A DNA stretch of 31,449 nucleotides. It comes from Phoronis ovalis (Eukaryota > Phoronida > Phoronidae). The stretch covers positions 1-31,449 of the forward strand of contig JAOXYB010028178.1 of assembly GCA_028565635.1 (NCBI GenBank), written 5' to 3'. The notes beneath the pieces were generated by a model. The model worked only from the letters and a program-made list of their open reading frames with translations. It did no database searches and had not been told where the DNA came from. Every line of letters starts with the position of its first letter. The first letter of the stretch is position 1. Positions 24,801-31,449 of this stretch are shown piece after piece. The position numbers and the translations under genes are program-made.

Positions 24801-27800
24801 TTACATCTTAATTTATAGCATTTAAAATTTTAAAAATTCAAAATTAATAATTTTATTGATTAGGTTTTGTAAACAATAGATACATATCTTATACCTTGTG
24901 TATGTGTGTGTCTGTAACTAATTTACAAGTCAACAAAATTACCTAATTGTTATATACTACAAACCTTTTTTGGAATGTTCCGGAATAATTTTAAATATTC
25001 TAACATTTGATCTTTAGATGACCTTTTAACCTCAAGGTCGTAATAGCCACTAAAGCCCTAGCATTTACGCTATAGCCTTCCATGCGCAACTGCATACCAA
25101 TCTTCAATTTTTTTCAGGCAAAAAAATATCCTGATAAGATGTTTGTACAAAAAAGTAATAACCACAGAGGAATTAAGATACATAAAATAAATGGTAAGCT
25201 TATTGTACTGGTAGAACTGAAAACTTATTCTTTACTTGCTTACTTTGTATGTTCCAGATGCACAAACATGTAAATACCTACTTACATCAATTTTCGCATA
25301 CAAAAATGGATTAATTATATAAAAACTTAGTAATTTCTGGCTATTTTCATACAATGACCAGAAAGACTTCAATTGGGAAAATTGGATAGATTGCCTCAAG
25401 TTTAAAAACAAATATCTTCTAAAAATGTCAAATGAAACATTTCAATTTCTGTAAATGTACTTCAGTTTTAAAATTTTATTTTGTAGAATTAGATCTCTCT
25501 TCTGACAACACGTTTGTACAGGAGTATGTTGATCGCCCCTTCTTGATAGATGGTCACAAGTTTGACATTGGTATCTATGCAACGTTAACATCTATTAATC
25601 CCCTCAGAGCATATATACTGGAAGATGAGCTTCTACTTAGGTTTGCATGTTTGAAATTCTAGTGTGTTACCGTAGCACTAATAAGTGGTGTGAAGGTAAT
25701 ACTGTATACACAAAAGATCTAGTAGCTATTATACTGAGTTCTAGCGGAGACAATAAATTTCTGAAAATGTCTCAAAAGATCTGTACACTACTGAAATAAT
25801 TATAATCACTTAATAACCCCGGTCTTTCCATGCTTATGTGCCCATCTTTGAAAACTGATTCATTTTAAAGATATATTGTTGGAAGCTAATGTATTCAGAT
25901 ATAACTGAAGAAGGGTGTTTTGATTATCTGGACAGTATTAAAAATGGGAAAAGAACTTCTCTGTTCTTTTTGATTGGAAACTATTTTTGTTATAGAAACA
26001 TTAAATAATAGTTGATGCTTTTGTTCTTCAGGTTTTGCCCAATAGAGTATTATCCATTTGATCCGTATGTGGTAGATAAGTATGTGGTTGGTGATGACTA
26101 TCTGCCTACATGGAAAGTAAGTAGTCTATTACCAGCAGGGTTAGGAATTAACAGTGATACAGTTGTAGACATTTTACCTAATTCTGTTGAGGTACTGAAT
26201 TGTTTAAGGCAAGTAGACTGCCATTTTTTTGGTAGGATGCGAATCATAAGTACAAAATCAAACTAAACCACAAAGTGTTTGAACAAGTAAGCTCTGTAAC
26301 TAGGGTCCTGTAGTGTGTATTACCCATGATGCAATGTGGTCTGTGTAAAATGTGCCGGTAGTCTTTGTGACCTGTGTGATGTATTTTATAGGTTCCGTCT
26401 CTTAAGAAAATTTACACAGACCAGTCAAACAATTTCAAGCAAACTCTAATCGCATACTTACGACAAAAAGGTAAGCAATGCTTTAACACTAAGCTATCCA
26501 TTAGGATCTATGCATGATGTTACCATCCAACAATTCACAATACATTGACAGATAATCTGCTTATATCGTTTGCTGAAAAATATGTTAGGATTATTAAATA
26601 ATGAACACATTCTTATTTAATATTAATTCCAATATATTAACGTTGATATACCATCAGCAAAACTGTATAGGAGATGTAATTGGATTAATGTATGGCATGC
26701 TAGTGTACAATGCTTGTATATCTTTCACTTTAAATGAATGTAGTCATGTTTTAGGTCATGATTATGAGAAGTTGTTTAACGACATACGTGAATCCGTCCG
26801 ACAAGTTTACCTCAATAAAGAATCTGCCCTAATCCAAGCTGCTGGGAACTACAAGACAACAAGGTGAGTTTAGTAAAGGACCATTACAGTATTCTTGTAC
26901 TTGCATTATTATTTTATTATCATAGAACCTGACATTTTATTAAATTGTATAACAAAGTTAAAATTATGTTATCCAGACTAATCCATGTTCAAAGATTTTA
27001 CATTATATTTGATAAATTGACACTTTTTAAAAAATTTAACTGTAACAAAAATTGTCCATTTTCAGAAACTTTTTTGAGATGGTGCGTTTTGACTATGTTT
27101 TTGACGAAGACTTGAACATTTACTTAATGGAGGTAGGTTGGAGTTTCTTCTAGACGCTATCTTAATAATTTGCTTCTTGTCCAGGAAATATTCAGGTAAT
27201 GTGTAATATGAAATAAAAGGCACTACTAATTCTTACTAGTCTGTGCATGTTAATACAGCTATGTTATTTTGTAGGTAAACATGTCGCCAAATTTGTCTTC
27301 TGGTCATTTCACTCAAAACAGGCAACTCTATGAACATGTCGTCTTTGATATGTTAAATTTAGTAGGTGTTGCTAGAAGTACTACTGATCTGCAGAGAAGG
27401 TATGTTACTGTTATTAACAGTTTGATTTATAATGCCGTGGTGCCATTATCATTTGTGCACTAATTTGAAATGCTTCCAACTGTGTACTGCTAAGAAGGGT
27501 TGAAATTTGACCTTGAATGTGCTTGCAAATTTGGGTCCCTTTCCTACGTGCCATTCCTTGCTTGTTAGCCTGCATTATCAAAATAATAACTGTCAGCTTA
27601 TGAGCTAGGTTGAAATATTTATTTTAATTTGGGTTTCTATGTGTTATAGTTCTCCCGATGGTGCTGATATGTTAGTCTCTGACAGAATGACTCAGGTTTT
27701 CCCTGACGTCTGCTCTAAAGAGTGTGAAGACAACTGTAGGGACCAAGTGAGTTCATGTTTTCACGAATACGTGGTATTCATACAGTCATGCCTAGACTAA

Positions 27801-28589
27801 TCTGTGATAAATTTATTTAATTATGCAGAACACCTACGATCAAAGTTGACCTAATAGTTTATTGCTATATCTTACAGTGACAAAGGTAGATCTTCTAAAG
27901 CTATGTTTGGTAGGTTGGTACCTATGTCTGGTGGGTTGGTACCTATGTCTGGTGGGTTGGTACATATCAAAAAACCTTTTAATAACAAATTGTTCTTTAT
28001 TGTATTTCAGAGATGCAAATTGTGTCATCAATGTATGACAATAAATGACAAACAACTACTAAAAACTGCATATTTGGAACATATGAACAAGAGGAATTTT
28101 GGAAGAATATTTCCACCTTCTTTCGTAAGAGAATTTTGCTCATTTCATTGGCATGTATAAATTCTCTTTGGTGTACAATATATGGTATTCATACTTGCAC
28201 CATTTTCTGTTTCTGATATCTGGGACCCATGCAATATCTGTTTTTATATATATTCAACTTTTTTGGTACTTCCAAATGAAGTGAAAGTTGCAACTGTGTG
28301 CAAAGTTGCAGAAATTTGGGTGCAACATATAAAATTTAGTGCATGCTGTAAAGGTTTGATATATTGAGAGCAGAGTATTAACAATGACCACCTCTTATGA
28401 CATTCAAATTTTGCAGAAACGTTCTGTTAAGATTATTAATATGTACTTTGGTATCTCTTTACATTTCAGGACTCATCAGATTATGATGTTTTGGAGACGG
28501 AGCAGTTTAAGTCACTTAATGAAAAGAATCAGTGGATGTATATGTGGTTTCTTGGTAAATGTAGGCTGGATCCTGCATGGTGCCAGTAG
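21836..28589 (+). CDS. ttll15-like: Membrane-anchored tubulin-tyrosine-ligase-like amino-acid ligase (TTLL-15 type), 14 exons
   Basis: Coding exons: 21836-22078, 22916-23071, 24210-24329, 25118-25193, 25487-25640, 26032-26116, 26236-26286, 26392-26470, 26755-26863, 27066-27132, 27275-27399, 27650-27746, 28011-28124, 28470-28589 (TAG stop). All introns are GT-AG, phases agree, and the product is 531 aa. Residues 15-34 are a hydrophobic helix after a basic N-terminus, so a signal anchor. The ATP-grasp TTL domain (about 90-425) shows FPGSGYITNK (138-147), FVQKSNNHRGIK (182-193; K185), FVQEYVDRPFLIDGHKFDIG (208-227), D371, and MEVNMSPN (379-386), where E380 and N382 are the expected Mg/ATP ligands. 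The Arg usual after KFD(L) in the family is Gly227. Eight of the nine cysteines lie in residues 443-530. TTLL enzymes add Glu, Gly or Tyr to tubulin or other proteins; substrate and chain type cannot be read here. The TTLL-15 assignment is from memory of the family. Confidence 0.9.
22079..25117 (+). other. Introns 1-3 of the TTLL gene
   Basis: Introns 1 (22079-22915), 2 (23072-24209) and 3 (24330-25117) are the longest in the gene. Intron 1 has a 65-codon open frame (22682-22879) that ends in a stop 36 bp before exon 2. It shows no family similarity and no splice sites, so I do not take it as an exon. Intron 2 holds the 59-bp tandem repeat. Intron 3 has nothing notable. Introns 5 (391 bp) and 13 (345 bp) are also plain. 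Confidence 0.7.
23730..24011. repeat. 59-bp tandem repeat, 5 copies, in TTLL intron 2
   Basis: Copies start ATTATGTGATGTCACACAAT at 23730, 23785, 23844, 23903 and 23962. The inner three are 59 bp. The first and last lack a 4-bp AAAT insert, and the last is also truncated at its 3' end. One site alternates strictly, GGTTGT in copies 1, 3 and 5 and GGTTGG in copies 2 and 4. Each copy carries the dyad TGTGATGTCACA, one base from a CRE core. The array ends about 200 bp before exon 3. Confidence 0.97.
27901..27963. repeat. 21-bp tandem repeat, 3 copies, in TTLL intron 12
   Basis: The unit CTATGTCTGGTGGGTTGGTAC is present at 27922-27942 and 27943-27963, with a 2-mismatch copy at 27901-27921. The array ends 47 bp before the exon 13 acceptor (AG at 28009-28010), so it lies at or just upstream of the likely branch-point region. 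Copy-number change could alter splicing; that is inference. Confidence 0.95.
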
Positions 28590-28750
28590 ATATGATAGAA
28601 AAATTCCACCATACGCACCATGATACATATGTTCTCAGACGAAATTAGTGTTTTGATTTTTAAGACGTCACACCAAATATCAGTTCACTTGCACAAGTTA
28701 TAGGAATAATTTACAATTATTGTGAACAAAGTTTGAAGCAAAATTTTTAA

Positions 28751-28756
28751 AATAAA
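28751..28756 (+). terminator. Likely poly(A) signal of the TTLL gene
   Basis: AATAAA lies 162 bp after the stop codon and is followed by the GU-rich tract TTTGATGTGTTGG, the usual downstream element. It is the first canonical signal after the stop and predicts a 3' UTR of roughly 180 bp. Confidence 0.6.
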
Positions 28757-28779
28757 TTTGATGTGTTGGAAATGAGTTA

Positions 28780-29680
28780 CAATACCATGTGCAATTGTAC
28801 AAATTTGTAGGTGTTAAAGACAGGAATATGTGTATATAAATAGTCTGCTGCATAATTTTCGGCCAGTTATCGAAGTATGTTGAACTAAGATCATGATGGA
28901 CGTCTTCATTCATTGATTGTAACTGTATCAAGTATAGATAAATATAATTTTTAAAAAGTAACTGTAGAAGAAATTTTGCTGCACACTTGATGTATACCAC
29001 TTGGGTGCCATGTCCAAACATTTCATTATTATCTAGAAATGATGTAAAGGTAAAACCTATTTATTTTCCAAATTTAATATTTTGTAGATTTTTTATTTGA
29101 AAATTACAACACAGATAAAATGGTGTTCATTCCTACATAAAGAGTTAAGATATAACCATATCTTGATATGTTACAAAACATGGTGCTAATTTATTTTTTA
29201 AACTATATGAAAATATAGTACACAATTAGACGATTAAGGAACATTAAATAGCCTTACTGCATTTGAAGGTTTTAAGCTTAACTTCCTGTACCATTTTTCT
29301 CTAAAATGTTAACTTTACAATGTTTAGAAAGTATTCCAAAGAGGATAGAAATTGCTTGAATTTATTGGGGACAAATTGTTGTCTGGCTGCTAGTTGCTTA
29401 TGTTTGATGTGTGTATGTGCAGTAAACAGTCGGTGTCCATCATAAAAGTGAGATTTAAAGAATGGAGCACAAGTTTGAAATACTCAGAATTTAGTATGAA
29501 GGGAGTTTGTTACACTTCATTTAATTTGCTTTGAAAAGGTATATGGAAATATGTCAGAATGGCTGTTTTAACTGTATTTATTTTTTTAGGTTTTTATTAA
29601 AAGAGAAATTCTTAAAATAGTTTGAAACAGATAAAATATGTATTAATTATTTGTGTATTTTTGGCATATAAATAGTTGCT
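28780..29680. other. Intergenic DNA after the TTLL gene
   Basis: AT-rich and non-coding as far as I can see. A minus-strand frame of 107 codons (28698-29021) has an AT-driven composition and no recognisable domain, so I do not call it a gene. Confidence 0.55.
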
Positions 29681-29685
29681 GTAAC

Positions 29686-29863
29686 TCCCGGGGCACTGAC
29701 TCTCATTGACCAGGTATATGGGAATGTTCTGTCCCAGAGGGGTATGGTTTTCATCATTCTCTCAGTGTTCAAAATTCCAAAAAGGGATACCGAAAGCTGT
29801 TAAGGGTTTGAAAAGTTGGGTTAAGCACCCATATAAAAATTATTGAAGTCAATGCCCTGGGCA
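29686..29863. mobile_element. Short CCCGGGG-type transposon-like element, ~178 bp
   Basis: The ends are inverted repeats: TCCCGGGGCACTGAC at the left and, inverted at the right, TGCCCAGGGCATTGAC. GTAAC flanks both sides (29681-29685 and 29864-29868), a possible 5-bp target duplication. GTAAC is itself nearly palindromic, so the exact ends are uncertain. It is more GC-rich than its surroundings. The inside contains TATATGGGAATGTTCTG and GGGGTATGGTTTTC, which resemble repeats I recall from marine invertebrates. It has no coding capacity. Confidence 0.65.
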
Positions 29864-29868
29864 GTAAC

Positions 29869-30490
29869 TGTGAAGTGTGGTACAATATTAGAGTAATCCA
29901 ATGACATAAGCATGAATTTTAATTTACAGTTTTATGTAAATAAGTCTTTATTTCTCAAAAATATTAAACATATACATTGTAAAAATGCATTATAATTGTA
30001 CTTACAATTTTGTTCATTCTACTGCTGCAGTTGTACAAACATAATAAATTTTCCATTCCTTTTGGAAATTCCCTTGGCATAATTTGTAACAGTTCGAGTA
30101 TTTATTGTACTTGAAAAAGGCTGACATTATTTAAAGAATTATTTATCAAATTTTATTTATTTAATAAACTCTTCTATTTTACTGCCGTTGTTCTTGTATT
30201 CTAGACAGATTTATCTCAGATCACTTACAGATTACAGATTTCATAAATTACATAATTTAAATTAAATACATAATTTTATTAATAATTCATCAAATATCAT
30301 GTGCCTTTGTTTACAAATGCAGACACATCCCACATTTGCAAAATTTTAATTTTAGTGAACAAATATTTTTATTTGCACAGCATATCTGCTTGCAGCTGTT
30401 TACAGCTCCAGGTGGTGAAAAGATTTTAAATTCTAAAAAAATGTTAATAAAAATATTTTTAAGTTACAAGGTTTTTTTATTGGAGGCATA
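29869..30490. other. AT-rich intergenic DNA
   Basis: No coding frame, RNA gene or repeat that I can support. There are AATAAA hexamers at about 30042 and 30162, which could serve a longer TTLL 3' end but are more likely chance in AT-rich DNA. Confidence 0.5.
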
Positions 30491-30493
30491 TTA

Positions 30494-30559
30494 AGTTCAT
30501 GTGACACTTATTTTTATCACAAGAGCGACCTTTGACCTGATTTAGGTGTCACATGAACT
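30494..30559 (+). promoter_or_regulatory. Promoter-like dyad: inverted E-box arms around a DR1 site
   Basis: AGTTCATGTGACAC at 30494-30507 is exactly inverted at 30546-30559. Each arm contains TCATGTGA/TCACATGA, an M-box-like site for MiT/TFE or USF bHLH factors. In the spacer, the minus strand reads AGGTCAAAGGTCG (30526-30538), a near-perfect DR1 for RXR/HNF4-type receptors. Just downstream is CAAAGATGGAGAATGG, which resembles YY1 sites near transcription starts. The motifs are visible; promoter function for the candidate exon at 30669 is inference. Confidence 0.35.
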
Positions 30560-30589
30560 AACCAAAGGCATTATGGGATGACAACAAAG

Positions 30590-30652
30590 ATGGAGAATGG
30601 AGCTGAAAAGTGTGCTTTGTACATACTACCTTGTTTGACATTTATTTCATAA
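30590..30652 (+). other. Short upstream ORF (20 codons)
   Basis: An ATG in good context (AAAGATGG, A at -3 and G at +4) opens a 20-residue frame closing with TAA at 30650. It sits 16 nt before the candidate coding ATG at 30669 and in another frame. If this is a 5' UTR, it would act as a translation-attenuating uORF. It has no recognisable peptide. Confidence 0.25.
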
Positions 30653-30668
30653 GCAAATTACCTCTCAA

Positions 30669-30749
30669 ATGGATAAGCTAGTGACAGAGGAATTTAAGAT
30701 ACCAAGAACACATATAAACATTGCATCGAAACATCGGGTAGTGTGTTTG
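30669..30749 (+). CDS. Candidate first coding exon of an unidentified gene (partial)
   Basis: ATG opens 27 codons (MDKLVTEEFKIPRTH to ASKHRVVCL) that end exactly at a consensus donor, TTTG/GTAAGT (GT at 30750-30751), in phase 0. The composition is less AT-biased than the random frames in this window. It lies about 110 bp downstream of the promoter-like dyad. I do not recognise the protein. The rest of the gene would lie beyond the window. A chance ORF plus donor is the alternative. Confidence 0.35.
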
Positions 30750-30751
30750 GT

Positions 30752-31374
30752 AAGTTCGATTTAGCACGTGCTTGACTACTCCTTGAACTCTGTTCGTGTG
30801 ACTTGAAAATGAGACTGAGAGTGCATTGAAACCGACTAAGGAAACATAGTTTGTTTACTTCCTGGTTAACATAGACAGGATTTAATGCTTTAAAAGATGC
30901 TAGCTTCCGGATGCTTTGTTGTTTTACTACATATATTTTGTTGTCTTGTTAACTCTAGAATTCGATTTGACTGTTCAGTTTTTCCATCTCCGGCGACACT
31001 GAGACAGAGTTTATATATCCTAGTCTTCCCCCTCCGTCAGAAAGTGAAGACAACTCTCTTAACCTGTGATGTTCTGAAAAAAATTATTATCTATATAAGT
31101 TGCGGGTTTCAGTCTCGGTTCCGATTTTTCACCTAACTCAGGCTTTTGGCTAGTTTTGCTTTATGCATCTCCGGGATGCATCTACCTTGGATAATCTTGG
31201 ATTGCTTCTGCAGAAATAAATCGTAAATTCGCCATATAACCACTCTACTTGCAGGCTGGGAGAAACGGTTCAACTGATGCTTTGCAACCTTAGAGGATAA
31301 GAATTGGACTGCCTGAGAGATAAAAACTTCAGCAGAAAAGCAGCTCATGCAAACTCAAATGTGCTCACTGCATG
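30752..31374. other. Non-coding or unidentified sequence near the window end
   Basis: If the candidate exon is real, this is its first intron. A plus-strand frame at 30897-31136 begins with a hydrophobic stretch. A minus-strand frame at 31133-31348 contains AVQFLSSKVAKHQLNRF after an acceptor-like pyrimidine tract. Neither is convincing enough to call. Confidence 0.35.
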
Positions 31375-31449
31375 CCCGGGGGGGTACTCAAGGTTTTTTG
31401 ACTACGGGGATGTGCCGCGGAACCCAATCCAAAATTTTAGCTTGTGGTA
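31375..31449. mobile_element. CCCGGGGGGGTACTC-type element, cut by window end
   Basis: It begins CCCGGGGGGGTACTCAAGG and continues with TACGGGGATGTGCCG. The layout matches the element at 29686 (CCCGGGG...ACTC, then TAYRGGRATGTKCYG about 25-30 bases on), so the two are probably related. It is abruptly more GC-rich than the preceding DNA. The right end is outside the window. Confidence 0.6.

Noticed and set aside
28698-29021. 107-codon minus-strand frame after the TTLL gene
   Set aside because: It overlaps the TTLL poly(A) region, has AT-driven composition and no family resemblance.
30897-31136. 79-codon plus-strand frame starting with a signal-peptide-like hydrophobic run
   Set aside because: No domain or codon signal downstream; the start is as likely to be chance.
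31133-31348. Minus-strand frame with AVQFLSSKVAKHQLNRF after a TTTTTATCTCTCAG-like acceptor, faintly like a PEX14 N-terminal segment
   Set aside because: The likeness covers only a few residues, with a gap and no matching continuation, and no partner exon was found.

Overview
The window looks like nuclear DNA of an invertebrate bilaterian. The evidence is GT-AG introns, a single-exon FoxG-type forkhead gene, AT-rich non-coding DNA, and several short non-autonomous DNA transposons, including elements of the CCCGGGG...TACTC type that I associate with marine invertebrate genomes. A mollusc or other lophotrochozoan is my best guess, but the sequence does not settle it. There are no bacterial operons, rRNA or recognisable tRNA genes, and no autonomous transposon ORFs.

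Layout. 1-2340: AT-rich upstream flank with a (CA)n(TG)n palindrome at the left edge. 2344-3572: proximal promoter (two inverted CCAAT boxes) and the intronless CDS of FoxG, a telencephalic/anterior neural repressor with two eh1-like Groucho motifs and a SUMO consensus site. 3573-17.8 kb: about 14 kb with no recognisable coding sequence. It holds the FoxG 3' end, small 3-copy minisatellites, and a few dyad-rich patches that may be cis-regulatory.

17.8-21.65 kb: a cluster of four different MITE-like elements. One is mariner-like (TA duplication, 28-bp perfect TIRs). Two have exact 8-bp target duplications, one of them hAT-like. One is MULE-like, with TIRs of about 55-60 bp, and ends 182 bp before the next gene's start codon.

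21.8-28.6 kb: a 14-exon plus-strand gene that I assembled exon by exon with consistent splice phases. It encodes a 531-aa tubulin-tyrosine-ligase-like (TTLL) amino-acid ligase. It has an N-terminal membrane anchor and a cysteine-rich C-terminus, and most resembles the TTLL-15 type. Intron 2 carries a five-copy 59-bp tandem repeat with alternating variants. Intron 12 carries a 21-bp x3 repeat next to its acceptor.

28.8-31.45 kb: two short transposon-like elements, the second cut by the window end. Between them is a promoter-like patch (inverted E-box arms around a DR1 nuclear-receptor motif) followed by an 81-bp open segment ending in a consensus splice donor. This may be the first coding exon of a third, unidentified gene. 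The genes are independent eukaryotic units; nothing indicates that they work together.
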